Assembly: GCA_027487865.1 (NCBI GenBank)
Contig: JAIYCT010000002.1
Coordinates: 279,038-343,037, forward strand
Length of the DNA stretch: 64,000 nucleotides
From: Microbacteriaceae bacterium
GTDB lineage: Bacteria; Actinomycetota; Actinomycetes; Actinomycetales; Microbacteriaceae
Direction of reading: 5' to 3'
The notes beneath the pieces are model-generated. The model had not been told where the DNA came from. It worked only from the letters and a program-made list of their open reading frames with translations, and searched no databases. Below, piece by piece: positions 44,865-55,019 of this stretch (its first letter is position 1; each line of letters opens with the position of its first letter). The position numbers and the translations under genes were made by a program.

Positions 44865-46370
44865 ATGACCCTAATTACCGCACCTACCACTTCCGCTTCG
44901 GGCTCCGAGATCAGAGTCCGCTTTTGCCCATCGCCAACAGGAACCCCACACGTTGGGTTGGTTAGAACCGCCCTTTTCAACTGGGCTTATGCCAGACGCG
45001 TCGGCGGCACATTTGTTTTCCGCATCGAGGACACCGATGCCGCGCGTGACTCTGAGGAGAGCTACCACCAGATCATTGACGCCTTGCGCTGGTTGGGCAT
45101 GGATTGGGACGAGGGTGTTGAGGTCGGTGGCCCGCACGAGCCATACCGTCAGTCGCAGCGCACCGAGATTTACATGGATGTGATCGACAAGCTCAAAGAG
45201 TCTGGGCACGTCTACGAGTCATTCCTAAGCGCCGAAGAAATCGAAGAGCGCAACAAGGCCAACGGCAGAGCAGTTCAACTTGGCTATGACAATTCGGAGC
45301 GCGAACTTTCACAAGCCGATCGTGAGCGCTACTTGGCGGAGGGTCGTGAGCCTGCACTTCGCCTTAGAGTTCCTGACCAAGACATCACCTTTGATGACCT
45401 AGTTCGCGGCGAAATCACTTTTCCAGCCGGCTCTTTCCCGGACTTCGTGGTGGTTCGCCCTGGCGGTCAACCGCTCTACACGCTGGTGAACCCGGTTGAC
45501 GATGCGCTGATGGGCATTACACACGTGCTGCGTGGTGAAGACCTGCTGTCATCCACCCCACGCCAGATTGCGCTTTACAACGCGATGTTTGAGGCGGGAA
45601 TCACCAAGTTCATCCCACGCTTTGGCCACCTGCCATTTGTGATGGGAGAGGGAAACAAGAAGCTTTCTAAGCGCAACCCAGAGAGCAACCTCTTTTTACA
45701 CAAAGACCGTGGCTTTATCCCAGAGGGTCTTCTAAACTACCTCTCGCTTTTGGGTTGGTCGATTGCCGCAGATCGCGACATCTTTACCCTCGATGAGCTT
45801 TGCGCAAACTTCGATGTGGCAAATGTGAACCCAAACCCGGCTCGCTTTGATCAGAAGAAGGCGGACTCCATCAACGCCTCACACATTCGCATGCTCGAGC
45901 CAGCCGACTTTGAGGCAAGAATTCTGCCCTACCTGCAGTCCGCAGGGGTATTGCCTGCCTCACCAAGCCCCGAGCAGTTAGAGCTGCTGCACAAGCTTTC
46001 CCCGCTGGTTCAAGAGCGCATCACGGTGCTTTCTGAGGCAGCCGGCATGTTGGGATTCATGTTCCAATCCGACGATCAGCTGCACTATGAGGCGGATGCT
46101 CTCGAGCAGCTTCCAGAGAATGCAAAGTTGATTATCGAGACTGCAATTTCGGCCCTTCGCGACCTCACTGATTTCACCACCGATGCCATTCAGGCCAAGC
46201 TCAGCGAGGCTTTGGTTGAGGGTCTAGGCGAGAAGCCTAGAAATGCTTTTGGTCCAATCCGAACCGCATTCTCGGGAAGAAGGGTCACCCCACCGCTTTT
46301 TGAATGCATGGAGTTTTTGGGCAGGGAAAGAAGCATTTCTCGACTAGAGGCTTTCGCATCCGCGCACTAA
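44865..46370 (+). CDS. gltX: Glutamyl-tRNA synthetase
   Basis: 501 aa from ATG 44865 (an in-frame TTG 44853 is possible). Class I synthetase with [10 protein letters not shown] at 22-31 (HIGH-like), the glutamate-binding [11 protein letters not shown], and KKLSKRNPE (KMSKS). It charges tRNA-Glu; a tRNA-Glu gene is in this window at 48502 and tRNA-Gln 29 nt downstream. No GlnRS is visible here. Confidence 0.96.
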   Translation: MTLITAPTTSASGSEIRVRFCPSPTGTPHVGLVRTALFNWAYARRVGGTFVFRIEDTDAARDSEESYHQIIDALRWLGMDWDEGVEVGGPHEPYRQSQRTEIYMDVIDKLKESGHVYESFLSAEEIEERNKANGRAVQLGYDNSERELSQADRERYLAEGREPALRLRVPDQDITFDDLVRGEITFPAGSFPDFVVVRPGGQPLYTLVNPVDDALMGITHVLRGEDLLSSTPRQIALYNAMFEAGITKFIPRFGHLPFVMGEGNKKLSKRNPESNLFLHKDRGFIPEGLLNYLSLLGWSIAADRDIFTLDELCANFDVANVNPNPARFDQKKADSINASHIRMLEPADFEARILPYLQSAGVLPASPSPEQLELLHKLSPLVQERITVLSEAAGMLGFMFQSDDQLHYEADALEQLPENAKLIIETAISALRDLTDFTTDAIQAKLSEALVEGLGEKPRNAFGPIRTAFSGRRVTPPLFECMEFLGRERSISRLEAFASAH

Positions 46371-46399
46371 GATAGAGCGTCGGGCCTAGGCCCAACCAT

Positions 46400-46471
46400 T
46401 GGGATATGGTGTAATTGGCAACACGAAGGTTTCTGGTTCCTTTGTTCTTGGTTCGAGTCCAGGTATCCCAG
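46400..46471 (+). tRNA. tRNA-Gln (CTG)
   Basis: 72-nt cloverleaf without encoded CCA. Acceptor TGGGATA/TATCCCA, T-arm CTTGG-TTCGAGT-CCAGG, anticodon loop TTCTGGT (anticodon CTG). The pair closing the anticodon loop is T-T rather than Watson-Crick. It lies 29 nt after gltX. Confidence 0.92.
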
Positions 46472-46493
46472 CAATTTAGATCCGGAGGTAAAA

Positions 46494-46877
46494 ATGCTTG
46501 ATGCATTTGCCTCCGGTTTTCTAGTTTTTGCCTTCACTGCAACCGCACTTTTTCAATTGGCTCTCGCCTTTGGTTCACCGATGGGGGAGTATGCCTACGG
46601 TGGTCAAATGCCTGGCAAACTGCCAACCGGCTACCGAATTGCAAGCAGTATCTCCTTTTTACTAACCCTTGCCATCGCTGGTCACTACCTCGCTCAACTT
46701 GGGGTCGTGCCAAAGCTATTGAGCCCGGAACTAAATCAGTGGGTCAACTGGGGACTTGTTGGCTTCTCAGTCCTTGCTGCGGTGATGAACAACATCACCA
46801 GATCAAAAAAAGAAAAGCGACTCTGGGGTTCAACCACCATCGCGATGCTGATCGCAGCAGTTATTGTCGCGCTCTAA
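46494..46877 (+). CDS. Membrane protein of unknown function
   Basis: This 127-aa protein has four helices (about 5-24, 43-64, 79-97, 107-126), an outward loop GSPMGEYAYGGQMPG, and a cytoplasmic RSKKEKR between helices 3 and 4. No family name that I can defend. CGGAGG 6 nt before ATG is a strong ribosome site. It lies just after tRNA-Gln and overlaps the next, convergent gene by 4 nt. Confidence 0.8.
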   Translation: MLDAFASGFLVFAFTATALFQLALAFGSPMGEYAYGGQMPGKLPTGYRIASSISFLLTLAIAGHYLAQLGVVPKLLSPELNQWVNWGLVGFSVLAAVMNNITRSKKEKRLWGSTTIAMLIAAVIVAL

Positions 46878-47509
46878 GCGTTTATTGACTCACCAGGCAG
46901 CAGGTAGCTGAATTCTCCGCCGTGCTTTGCTACATACTCTCGAATCCGACTGTTTTGGAGCTGGTGGCCATTGTCATTCAAGATCGCGTTGTGGGTCGCA
47001 AAGGCTCGCTTGGGCCTTACCGCCTCCAGGTAATCAATCAGATCTGAGATCTTCATCCATGGCGCAGCAGATGGGCAAGCCAATACTTCAAATGGGTAGT
47101 CGCACCGGGTGTAGCTATCGCCGGGGTAGTAGAGCTTGGAATTGACAAGCACTCCAACGTTCTGCACCAATGGGATCGAGCGGTGGATTTCCTGGTGCAG
47201 GTCTCCAAAAAAGTCCAGTTGGAATTCACCAACTGTGACGTGCGAACCGTGGGTTACCACCTCACAGCTAATCTCACCCAGCTTCGCTGCAACATCCTGG
47301 GGTCCGAATATCTTGAGGTTTGGGAATTTCTCTTTGATTGCTTCGATGTGCGGAAGGTAACTGTGGTCATCGTGCAGGTGAGTCAGCACGATTCCAACTA
47401 CGTTTTCTAGTTCTGGAAGTGTCGGTGAGTAAATACCCGGGTCAACTAAAAGCTGCTGCGAAGATTCTTCGAGAAGTAAAAAAGCATGTTCGAATTTGTT
47501 GATTTTCAT
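46874..47509 (-). CDS. Metallo-beta-lactamase-fold hydrolase
   Basis: This 211-aa protein has the metal-binding THLHDDHS motif at 43-50 and later His/Asp positions (VTHGSHV, YPGDSYTR, ATHNAI) in the order of the UlaG/UPF0173-like branch. It starts with KFEHAFLLLEESSQQLLVDPG, typical of that branch. Substrate unknown. GAGGCGG lies upstream, and TAGACT is a possible -10. Confidence 0.85.
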   Translation of the reverse strand: MKINKFEHAFLLLEESSQQLLVDPGIYSPTLPELENVVGIVLTHLHDDHSYLPHIEAIKEKFPNLKIFGPQDVAAKLGEISCEVVTHGSHVTVGEFQLDFFGDLHQEIHRSIPLVQNVGVLVNSKLYYPGDSYTRCDYPFEVLACPSAAPWMKISDLIDYLEAVRPKRAFATHNAILNDNGHQLQNSRIREYVAKHGGEFSYLLPGESINA

Positions 47510-47562
47510 GGTTACCGCCTCAAAGAACAGTCTATGTTTGTGTCATCTGTGAAAGGTCGGCA

Positions 47563-48456
47563 ATGAAGCCAATTGGAGTTCTGGTAAACCCTGCGGCAAA
47601 TCGAGGTCGCGGAAACCAGGTTGGTGAACAGGTTTTCCACCAGCTTTCTAAGGCAGGCATCCCTGCCATAAACCTCTCCGCCGAGTCAGCAATAGCTGCA
47701 GCATCCAAGGCCCAAGTTGCAATCAGCGACCAGGAGATTTCTGGCGTGATCGCCGTCGGTGGCGACGGCACCGCGCAGTTGGGTGTGAACATTTGCGTTC
47801 CCAATCAAATCCCACTGGGCATAGTCCCTGCCGGTACCGGAAACGATCAGGCCAGAGAGCTAAAGATCCCACTCGGTGATCCGGCAGCGGCTATCGAAAA
47901 CATCCTTGCTGCGTTGGACGCTCCTAAGCGAGTAGACGTAATGCGGGTGGTAACCGGTGAGCGCGAGTTTTGGTCTTTCGGATCTATTTCTGCAGGTTTT
48001 GATGCCATCTGCGCCAAGCGAGCCAATGGTTTGAAGTGGCCCAAGGGTCCAAATTCCTATGTGGCGGCGATGCTGCTGGAGCTGCCAAGTTTCAAGCCAA
48101 TCGAGTATCGGCTAACCGTGGATGGTGAACACCGAACCGTTAGGGCGATGCTCTGCGGTGTTGCAAATATCCAAAACTTTGGCGGAGGCATGAGAATCTC
48201 TCCGGAATCCGACTGTCACGATGGTGAGCTAGAGGTCTTTATCCTGCACGAGGTATCCAGGCCTCGCTTGCTCAGGATCTTCCCAACTGTCTACAAAGGC
48301 GAACACGTCAAGTTTCCAGAGATTGAGATTTTCAAAGCCAAATCCATTCGCCTGGAAAATGACAACTACCCGATTTCTTGCGATGGCGAGATAGTCGGAC
48401 ACGCGCCATTTAGTGTTGAAATCCACCCGGGAGTGTTGCAGGTCTTTAGCCGTTAG
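47563..48456 (+). CDS. Diacylglycerol kinase-family lipid kinase (YegS/DgkB type)
   Basis: This 297-aa protein has the N-terminal NPAANRGRG start, catalytic-loop GVIAVGGDGTAQLGVN and GIVPAGTGNDQARE, all DAGKc hallmarks. The C-terminal beta-sandwich carries ISCDGEIVGHAPF. It phosphorylates a lipid such as diacylglycerol at the inner membrane. AAAGG precedes the ATG. Confidence 0.93.
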   Translation: MKPIGVLVNPAANRGRGNQVGEQVFHQLSKAGIPAINLSAESAIAAASKAQVAISDQEISGVIAVGGDGTAQLGVNICVPNQIPLGIVPAGTGNDQARELKIPLGDPAAAIENILAALDAPKRVDVMRVVTGEREFWSFGSISAGFDAICAKRANGLKWPKGPNSYVAAMLLELPSFKPIEYRLTVDGEHRTVRAMLCGVANIQNFGGGMRISPESDCHDGELEVFILHEVSRPRLLRIFPTVYKGEHVKFPEIEIFKAKSIRLENDNYPISCDGEIVGHAPFSVEIHPGVLQVFSR

Positions 48457-48501
48457 ATTGCCAAGCTCTTGGTTTTGTGGCAAACTTCTCAGGTTGCTTT
48501 C

Positions 48502-48574
48502 GGCTCCATCGTTTAGCGGCCTAGGACGCTGCCCTCTCACGGCAGTAGCGCGGGTTCAAATCCCGCTGGAGTCA
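48502..48574 (+). tRNA. tRNA-Glu (CTC)
   Basis: 73-nt cloverleaf. Acceptor GGCTCCA/TGGAGTC with one G-T pair, anticodon arm CTGCC-CTCTCAC-GGCAG (anticodon CTC), T-arm GCGGG-TTCAAAT-CCCGC. No encoded CCA. A hairpin terminator follows 5 nt later. Confidence 0.96.
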
Positions 48575-48579
48575 CGAAT

Positions 48580-48621
48580 TCCGCCCCTGATTGACCTTCT
48601 GGTCTTAGGGGCGGATTTCTT
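48580..48621. terminator. Terminator after tRNA-Glu, shared with the MFS gene
   Basis: TCCGCCCCTGA pairs with TTAGGGGCGGA across a 14-nt loop, followed by TTTCTTTT. The convergent MFS gene ends just beyond. Confidence 0.82.
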
Positions 48622-49860
48622 TTATCCGCGCCAGCGTCTTGAGAAGCTGGTTGCCACCACGATAAACACCACTGGAATCAGTGCCGCTGCGTTTAGCCCA
48701 CCGAAGGTGTAGAGCAGCAAGATGGTGCCCGATACCGCGCCACCAAATGCTCCCGATAGGTTCATTAGAGAATCGCTAAAGCCCTGCACCTTGGTCTTCT
48801 CATCAGTTGGCAGCACCTCGGTCAGTAGTGCACTGCCGGCAACTGTTGCGGCTGACCAGCCAAGCCCCAAAAGGAATAGGCCGACTATCACCATTTCAAA
48901 GTTGTTCTGGCCAAGACCTGCAATAGCGATGGCTGCAAAGAAGATGAATTGCCCGAGCACAATGGTTCTTACCGAGCCAATTCGATCAGCGAGCATTCCG
49001 AATACCGGAGCAAACGCATACATGCCAGCGATGTGCAGTGAGATGGTTAGGCCAACGTCTGAAAGTGAATGGCCGCCAGCACTCAGATGTGCCGGGGTCA
49101 TGCTCATCACCGACACCATGACCATGTGGCTGAGGGCAATAGTCAGAACCGCATAGCCAGCCATCGGGCGTTCGCGAATCACCTCAATGGCTGCCCTCAA
49201 GCCTGGGTTTACTCGTCTCGCAGGAAGCCCCGCAATTTCCTTGGCAATCAAAAGCGGATCGGGTCTTAGGCCAAACCAGAAAATCAAGGTCGAGGTTAGC
49301 TGGGCAACAATCGTGAATAGGAAAGGCCCCGCTAAATGTGGCAGGCCTATTGCTAAGCCAAGGTTTTCTCCCGGGGCAATCAAGTTCGGCCCGACAACAG
49401 CGCCAATCGTTGTTGCCCAAACCACCAGTGAAAGGTCTTTGCCTCGAGGCCCTGATACCGGAATATCCGCCGCTGCGAATCTGGCTTGCAGTGAGACGGC
49501 GGAGCCTGCACCCAACAAAAACAGTGCGAGAAGTTCGATGGGGAAAGAGCGCAGCGATGCCGCCAAAATCATGGTCATTGCCCCTGTGATTGCTATCGCA
49601 GCGCCAGTTGCTAGGGCGACTCGACGTCCCAAGCGATAGGCCAAGTTGGCCAGCGGAATGGCGCTGGCTGCGCTTCCCAGGGTGCTCAAAGTTGCTGCTG
49701 CGCCAGCCCAGGCGGTGGTGCCGGAAAGCTCGACTGCCATTAGGGCACCTACAGACCAGGTGGCTCCTAGCCCAAAACCACCGAATGCCTGGCCTAATGC
49801 CAATACCTTTACGGTTCGCTTTTGAAGCCTAGAAAGCTGTTCTGGCTGATAGTTGCTCAT
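48622..49860 (-). CDS. Major facilitator superfamily transporter
   Basis: This 412-aa protein has about twelve hydrophobic helices. The loop 2-3 motif is LAYRLGRRVALATG, and its repeat in the second half is GMLADRIGSVRTIVLG, both typical MFS signatures. The substrate cannot be assigned; drug/metabolite efflux is the commonest role for such actinobacterial members. It reads divergently from leuC and its ATG follows TAGGTT by 6 nt. Confidence 0.93.
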   Translation of the reverse strand: MSNYQPEQLSRLQKRTVKVLALGQAFGGFGLGATWSVGALMAVELSGTTAWAGAAATLSTLGSAASAIPLANLAYRLGRRVALATGAAIAITGAMTMILAASLRSFPIELLALFLLGAGSAVSLQARFAAADIPVSGPRGKDLSLVVWATTIGAVVGPNLIAPGENLGLAIGLPHLAGPFLFTIVAQLTSTLIFWFGLRPDPLLIAKEIAGLPARRVNPGLRAAIEVIRERPMAGYAVLTIALSHMVMVSVMSMTPAHLSAGGHSLSDVGLTISLHIAGMYAFAPVFGMLADRIGSVRTIVLGQFIFFAAIAIAGLGQNNFEMVIVGLFLLGLGWSAATVAGSALLTEVLPTDEKTKVQGFSDSLMNLSGAFGGAVSGTILLLYTFGGLNAAALIPVVFIVVATSFSRRWRG

Positions 49861-49866
49861 TACCTA

Positions 49867-49872
49867 AACCTA
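49867..49872 (-). promoter_or_regulatory. Candidate leaderless -10 (TAGGTT) of the MFS gene
   Basis: TAGGTT ends 6 nt before ATG 49860 on the minus strand; the intervening TAGGTA is not a good ribosome site. Confidence 0.55.
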
Positions 49873-49916
49873 CAGCTTGCGGTAAACTCGTAACCTACGC
49901 ACTCGCGAGGTGAAAC

Positions 49917-51332
49917 ATGTCAAACAAGCCAATAACTCTGGCTGAAAAGCTCTGGAGAGACCACTTGGTGGTCAAGGGCGAAAACGGCGCGCCAGATTTG
50001 ATCTACATCGACCTTCACCTAATCCACGAGGTAACAAGCCCACAAGCTTTTGACGGCCTAAGACTTGCCGGTCGTGAACTGCGCCGCAAAGACCTAACGA
50101 TTGCAACCGAGGACCACAACACCCCGACCCAAGACATTCACCTGCCAATTGCGGATTTGACCTCAAGAACTCAGGTTCAGGCGCTGCGCGATAACACCGC
50201 AGAATTCGGCGTTCGCATTCACTCCCTGGGAGATAAGAACCAAGGAATCGTGCACGTGGTGGGCCCGCAGCTTGGCTTGACCATGCCTGGACTAACCATT
50301 GTCTGTGGCGACTCTCACACCTCGACCCACGGAGCCTTTGGTTCTTTAGGCATCGGCATCGGCACCAGTGAAGTCGAGCACGTAATGGCAACTCAGACTT
50401 TGCCGCTTGCTCCTTTCAAGACCATGGCAATCAATGTCGAGGGAACACTGCGTCCGGGCGTTAGCGCTAAGGACATCATCTTGGCCGTAATCGCCAAGAT
50501 CACCGCCAGCGGTGGCCAGGGATACGTTTTGGAGTATCGCGGTAGCGCGATTCGCTCGCTTTCGATGGAAGGTCGCATGACCATCTGCAACATGTCCATC
50601 GAGGCAGGCGCTCGTGCCGGAATGGTTGCCCCAGACCAGATCACTTTCGACTATCTAGAAGGCCGCCCACATGCACCTACCGGTGCCGAATGGGAAGCGG
50701 CTGTTCAATACTGGAAGACCCTGCAAACTGACGAAGGCGCTGTCTTTGACGCCGAGATCTTTATCGATGCAGACAAGTTGGATCCATTTGTCACCTGGGG
50801 AACCAACCCTGGCCAAGGTGTCTCTCTCATGGACAGCGTTCCAGACCCAAGTTCAATTTCTGATTCCAGTGAGCGCGCAGCCGCAGAGCGTGCCCTGGAG
50901 TACATGGATCTAAGACCCGGCACCAAGATGAAGGACATCCCAGTAAACACCGTGTTCCTTGGTTCTTGCACCAATGCTCGCATCGAGGATCTACGCGCTG
51001 CGGCAGCTGTCGTAAAGGGTCGCAAGAAGGCCGATGGTGTTCGCATGATGGTGGTGCCAGGTTCGGCAATGGTGCGTTTGCAAGCGGAAGCCGAAGGACT
51101 AGACAAGGTTTTCAAGGACTTTGGTGCGGAGTGGCGCTTTGCCGGTTGCTCGATGTGTTTGGGTATGAACCCAGACCAACTAGGAGTGGGCGAACGTGCA
51201 GCTTCTACCTCGAACCGAAACTTTGAGGGACGCCAGGGTAAGGGTGCTAGAACCCACCTGGTCTCTCCAGTGGTTGCTGCTGCAACCGCAGTTCGAGGAA
51301 CCCTTTCCGCTCCTTCGGACCTGGAGGCGTAA
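49917..51332 (+). CDS. leuC: 3-Isopropylmalate dehydratase large subunit
   Basis: This 471-aa aconitase-family protein has 4Fe-4S cluster cysteines in [16 protein letters not shown] and [15 protein letters not shown], and substrate residues in [14 protein letters not shown]. It isomerises isopropylmalate with LeuD. GAGGTGA precedes the ATG and TAAACT at 49883-49888 is a plausible -10, so this mRNA has a normal leader. First gene of a six-gene operon. Confidence 0.97.
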   Translation: MSNKPITLAEKLWRDHLVVKGENGAPDLIYIDLHLIHEVTSPQAFDGLRLAGRELRRKDLTIATEDHNTPTQDIHLPIADLTSRTQVQALRDNTAEFGVRIHSLGDKNQGIVHVVGPQLGLTMPGLTIVCGDSHTSTHGAFGSLGIGIGTSEVEHVMATQTLPLAPFKTMAINVEGTLRPGVSAKDIILAVIAKITASGGQGYVLEYRGSAIRSLSMEGRMTICNMSIEAGARAGMVAPDQITFDYLEGRPHAPTGAEWEAAVQYWKTLQTDEGAVFDAEIFIDADKLDPFVTWGTNPGQGVSLMDSVPDPSSISDSSERAAAERALEYMDLRPGTKMKDIPVNTVFLGSCTNARIEDLRAAAAVVKGRKKADGVRMMVVPGSAMVRLQAEAEGLDKVFKDFGAEWRFAGCSMCLGMNPDQLGVGERAASTSNRNFEGRQGKGARTHLVSPVVAAATAVRGTLSAPSDLEA

Positions 51333-51938
51333 ATGGAAAAGATTTCAGTTTTCGAGGGTGTTGCAGCGCCACTAAAGCGTTCCAGTGTCGACACCGACCA
51401 GATCATTCCTGCGGTTTACCTAAAACGAATTACCAAGACCGGTTTCGAAGACGGACTATTCGCCCACTGGCGCGCTCAGGAACCGGATTTTGTTTTGAAT
51501 CAGACGATATTTCAGAACGCGGAGATTTTGGTGACCGGTCCAGATTTTGGTACCGGTTCATCACGTGAGCACGCGGTTTGGGCACTTCGAGACTTTGGAT
51601 TCAAAGCGGTATTCAGTCCTAAGTTTGCCGATATCTTCAGGGGCAACTCCGGCAAGCAGGGCCTAATCGCAGGCGTGATTTCCGAGAGTGATATGGAAGC
51701 GATGTGGGCTGCCATCGATGCCAACCCCGGTATCCAGGCCAAGATTGACCTGCCTGCCCAGTTGGTCACCATCGGTGAGCTAAGCGTCAGTTTTGAAATC
51801 GACGAATACACTAAGTGGCGTCTCACAGAGGGTCTCGATGACATCGGGATCACCTTGCAAAACGAGGCAGCAATAGCCGCGTTTGAGGCTAAGCGAGAGG
51901 CTTGGAGACCCAAGACTCTTCCGGCCAAAGGAGTCTAA
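51333..51938 (+). CDS. leuD: 3-Isopropylmalate dehydratase small subunit
   Basis: This 201-aa swivel-domain subunit has [14 protein letters not shown] and [18 protein letters not shown], the standard LeuD signatures. It begins at the base after the leuC stop, with GGAGG inside the leuC end. Confidence 0.96.
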   Translation: MEKISVFEGVAAPLKRSSVDTDQIIPAVYLKRITKTGFEDGLFAHWRAQEPDFVLNQTIFQNAEILVTGPDFGTGSSREHAVWALRDFGFKAVFSPKFADIFRGNSGKQGLIAGVISESDMEAMWAAIDANPGIQAKIDLPAQLVTIGELSVSFEIDEYTKWRLTEGLDDIGITLQNEAAIAAFEAKREAWRPKTLPAKGV

Positions 51939-53255
51939 GTGAGCGAAATCACTATCAACGGTGGCAAGCCACTTGCCGGCCGCGTGGACCTCAAGGGCGC
52001 GAAAAACCTCGTTACCAAGGCGATGGTTGCATCGCTTTTAGGTGAGACCCCATCCATTCTCAAAGATGTTCCACACATCTCGGATGTTGAGGTGGTCTCG
52101 CGTCTTTTGCAACTGCACGGAGTGACAATTGCTCACGATTCAGTAACCGGCGACATGGTGCTTGACCCGTCAAATGTTGAGCAGGCTCGCATGGTGGACA
52201 TCGATGCTCATGCCGGTAGCTCGCGTATTCCGATTTTGTTCTGCGGACCACTACTTCACCGACTGGGTGAGGCGTTCATCCCGGGTCTGGGTGGCTGCGA
52301 GATCGGTGACCGTCCGGTTGACTTCCACTTCGATGTCTTGCGTGCCTTTGGTGCGGTAATCGAAAAGCTTCCAACCGGAACCAGGCTAAGTGCGCCTGAT
52401 GGGCTCAAGGGAGCAAAGATTTCTCTTCCTTATCCATCGGTGGGTGCAACCGAGCAGGTATTGCTATCTGCAACCACCGCGTCTGGTCTTACTGAGCTCT
52501 CGGGCGCAGCAATTGAGCCTGAGATCATCGACCTGATTTCGATTTTGCAGAAGATGGGCGCCATCATTTCGGTGGACACCGATCGCGTGATTCGCATCGA
52601 AGGCGTGAAGTCCCTAACTGGCTTTACTCACCAGGCGCTATTTGACCGCAATGAGGCCGCCAGCTGGGCAGCAGCGGCGCTTGCGACCAAGGGTGACATC
52701 TTTGTCGGTGGAGCTCGCCAGGTTGAAATGATGACCTTCCTAAACGTCTATCGCAAGGTCGGCGGTCAGTTTGATATCGAAGACGACGGAATTCGCTTCT
52801 ACCACCCGGGCACCGAGCTGCAGCCGGTGGTTATTGAGACCGATGTCCACCCAGGATTTATGACTGACTGGCAGCAACCGCTGGTGGTTGCGCTGACCCA
52901 GGCCAAAGGAATCTCAATTGTTCACGAGACGGTTTATGAGAACCGCTTTGGTTTCACCGATGCCCTGAACCAAATGGGTGCTCAAATTCAGATTTACCGC
53001 GAGTGCCTGGGCGGTAACCCGTGCCGCTTTGGTCAGCGTAACTTCAATCACTCGGCGGTTATCTCCGGACCAACACCACTTCGCGGAGCGGATATTCGCG
53101 TTCCCGATCTCCGCGGAGGGTTTAGTCACGTCGTGGCGGCCCTTGCTGCCGAGGGCACCTCGAACGTTTCAAACGTCCAACTGATTTCCCGCGGTTACGA
53201 ACGCTTCATCGACAAGCTCGGTGCCCTAGGTGCCGACTTCAAGATCGAAGGTTAG
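51939..53255 (+). CDS. murA: UDP-N-acetylglucosamine 1-carboxyvinyltransferase
   Basis: This 438-aa EPSP-synthase-fold enzyme transfers enolpyruvate from PEP to UDP-GlcNAc, the first committed peptidoglycan step. Lys/Asn in VDLKGAKNLVTKAM and catalytic Cys in GLGGCEIGDRPVDFH match MurA; the Cys form is the fosfomycin-sensitive type. GTG start right after leuD with AAAGGAG upstream. Confidence 0.94.
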   Translation: MSEITINGGKPLAGRVDLKGAKNLVTKAMVASLLGETPSILKDVPHISDVEVVSRLLQLHGVTIAHDSVTGDMVLDPSNVEQARMVDIDAHAGSSRIPILFCGPLLHRLGEAFIPGLGGCEIGDRPVDFHFDVLRAFGAVIEKLPTGTRLSAPDGLKGAKISLPYPSVGATEQVLLSATTASGLTELSGAAIEPEIIDLISILQKMGAIISVDTDRVIRIEGVKSLTGFTHQALFDRNEAASWAAAALATKGDIFVGGARQVEMMTFLNVYRKVGGQFDIEDDGIRFYHPGTELQPVVIETDVHPGFMTDWQQPLVVALTQAKGISIVHETVYENRFGFTDALNQMGAQIQIYRECLGGNPCRFGQRNFNHSAVISGPTPLRGADIRVPDLRGGFSHVVAALAAEGTSNVSNVQLISRGYERFIDKLGALGADFKIEG

Positions 53256-53259
53256 GAAC

Positions 53260-54021
53260 GTGGCAGAGGCTAAGTTGCCAAAAGTTCTTCGCGAGAAGAG
53301 CTTTGTTTTTACCTTGGTCGCATCAATCCTGGCCCCACTTATCCGATTGATGTTTCGAGTCAAAACCGAGGGTGTAGAAAATCTGCCAAAGGGTGGCTAC
53401 ATCTTGGTTGCCAATCACGTGAACTACCTAGACCCATTAGCTTTTGCCTACTCCGTTTTTATTTCAATGAAGCGCACTCCGCACTACCTTGCCAAAGAGT
53501 CGCTGTTTCGGCTTCCGGTAATCGGGGCACTACTTCCAAAGGTCGGACAGATTCCGGTGTATCGCACCGGTCGCTCTAATGAAGAGCCGCTTCGAGCAGC
53601 CGTGGATTTTCTAAAAGCTGGCCAGGTGGTTGTGGTTTTCCCGGAGGGAACCCTGACTCGTGATCCAGATCTTTGGCCAATGCGTGGAAAATCTGGTGCT
53701 ATTCGACTTGCAATCGAACTTGGCTTGCCAATTGTTCCAGCCGGTCACTGGGGAATCGAAAAGATCATGGGGACTTATTCAAAGAAGCTCCGTCCAAATC
53801 CTTTTCATGTTGTTCGAGTGAAAATTGGCAAACCTATGCGCTTTGACGAACTTCGCAAGGATGGCGTGAGTGCTCAAGAGGTGAACCAGGCCACCGAGAA
53901 GGTCATGCGAGCTATCTCCGCAATCGTGGGCGAGCTTCGGGGAGAGACGCCACCTAAGGAGCTTTGGGATCCTGCCAAGCATGGTCAGGCTGAGATCGGT
54001 AACTTTAGGAAAACCAAGTGA
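53260..54021 (+). CDS. plsC: 1-Acyl-sn-glycerol-3-phosphate acyltransferase
   Basis: 253 aa from GTG 53260. PlsC motifs are NHVNYLD at 52-58 (HX4D) and VVVFPEGTLTRD. An N-terminal hydrophobic stretch associates with the membrane. It makes phosphatidic acid from lysophosphatidate. It lies between murA and gpsA (4-nt overlap), so phospholipid and wall synthesis share one operon. Confidence 0.93.
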   Translation: MAEAKLPKVLREKSFVFTLVASILAPLIRLMFRVKTEGVENLPKGGYILVANHVNYLDPLAFAYSVFISMKRTPHYLAKESLFRLPVIGALLPKVGQIPVYRTGRSNEEPLRAAVDFLKAGQVVVVFPEGTLTRDPDLWPMRGKSGAIRLAIELGLPIVPAGHWGIEKIMGTYSKKLRPNPFHVVRVKIGKPMRFDELRKDGVSAQEVNQATEKVMRAISAIVGELRGETPPKELWDPAKHGQAEIGNFRKTK

Positions 54022-55019
54022 GTCGCTTGGTAGTCATGGGCGCGGGTTCCTGGGGAACCACAATCGCCAAGGTCATTGCCGATGCCGGTCACGAGGTTGT
54101 GCTTTGGTCAAGGCGTGATGAGGTTGCGGTTGAGATAAATGAGACCAAGCGCAACAGCGACTACCTACCCGGCATCGATCTTCCTTCAAACCTCACCGCC
54201 ACCAGCGATTTAGCTTTTGCTCTCAAAGACGCCGAGCAGATTTACCTGGCGATTCCATCTCAGAGCTTGCGCCAAAGTCTTGAGTCTTGGAAAGAGTTCA
54301 TTCCAAAAAACGCAACCCTCATCAGTCTGATCAAGGGCCTTGAGCAGGGTACCGGCTTGCGTATGAGCGAGGTAATGGCCTCTGCCACCGGCTTGCCAAT
54401 GAGTCACATGGCTGTGGTTTCCGGCCCGAACCTAGCTCTAGAGATTGCAAAGCAGGAGCCTGCAGCTTCGGTTTGTGCCTGTGCTGATGTCGATCGTGCA
54501 AACGAGGTCGCTAGAACCTGCTCGAACGACTACTTCACGGTGTTTACCAACCAGGACGTCATCGGTACTGAGCTGGGCGGGGTCCTCAAGAACCTGATCG
54601 CCGTTGCAATTGGAATTGTGAACGGCTTGGGCTATGGCCAAAACACCAAGGCCTCGATCATGACCAGAGGTCTGACGGAGATCACAAAGTTTGCAGTTGC
54701 TCACGGGGCGAGGCGCAGGACCATGTTTGGACTTGCTGGCCTCGGCGACCTAATTGCAACCAGCGAGTCATCGCTTTCTCGTAACTTTAGAGCAGGTGAA
54801 ATGCTGGGTCAGGGCTTCACTAAGCGCGAGGTGCTAAAGCGCATGGGCACGACTGCCGAGGGTCTAGGCTCTGTCGAACCGGTTTTGGAAAGTGCAGTTC
54901 AAAAGGGTATCGAAATGCCAATCGTGGCCCAGGTTAGCGATGTGCTAAACGGACGCATGAAGCCGCAGGACTTTGGTCGCCAGCTAAACCTCGCGGATGA
55001 TGTCGAGGTCGAATTTTGA
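54018..55019 (+). CDS. gpsA: Glycerol-3-phosphate dehydrogenase [NAD(P)+]
   Basis: 333 aa. N-terminal GAGSWGTT at 8-15 binds NAD(P). The conserved SGPNLALEIAKQEPAA, the catalytic Lys region GVLKNLIAVAIGIV and the GLAGLGDLIAT block are present. It reduces DHAP to glycerol-3-phosphate, feeding PlsC. GTG start inside the plsC end, and a 4-nt overlap with ddl. Confidence 0.96.
   Translation: MSRLVVMGAGSWGTTIAKVIADAGHEVVLWSRRDEVAVEINETKRNSDYLPGIDLPSNLTATSDLAFALKDAEQIYLAIPSQSLRQSLESWKEFIPKNATLISLIKGLEQGTGLRMSEVMASATGLPMSHMAVVSGPNLALEIAKQEPAASVCACADVDRANEVARTCSNDYFTVFTNQDVIGTELGGVLKNLIAVAIGIVNGLGYGQNTKASIMTRGLTEITKFAVAHGARRRTMFGLAGLGDLIATSESSLSRNFRAGEMLGQGFTKREVLKRMGTTAEGLGSVEPVLESAVQKGIEMPIVAQVSDVLNGRMKPQDFGRQLNLADDVEVEF

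Noticed and set aside
46382-46393. Palindrome GGGCCTAGGCCC before tRNA-Gln
   Set aside because: It has no loop and no T-tract, so it is not a terminator, and a single short palindrome near a tRNA promoter is not enough to call an operator.
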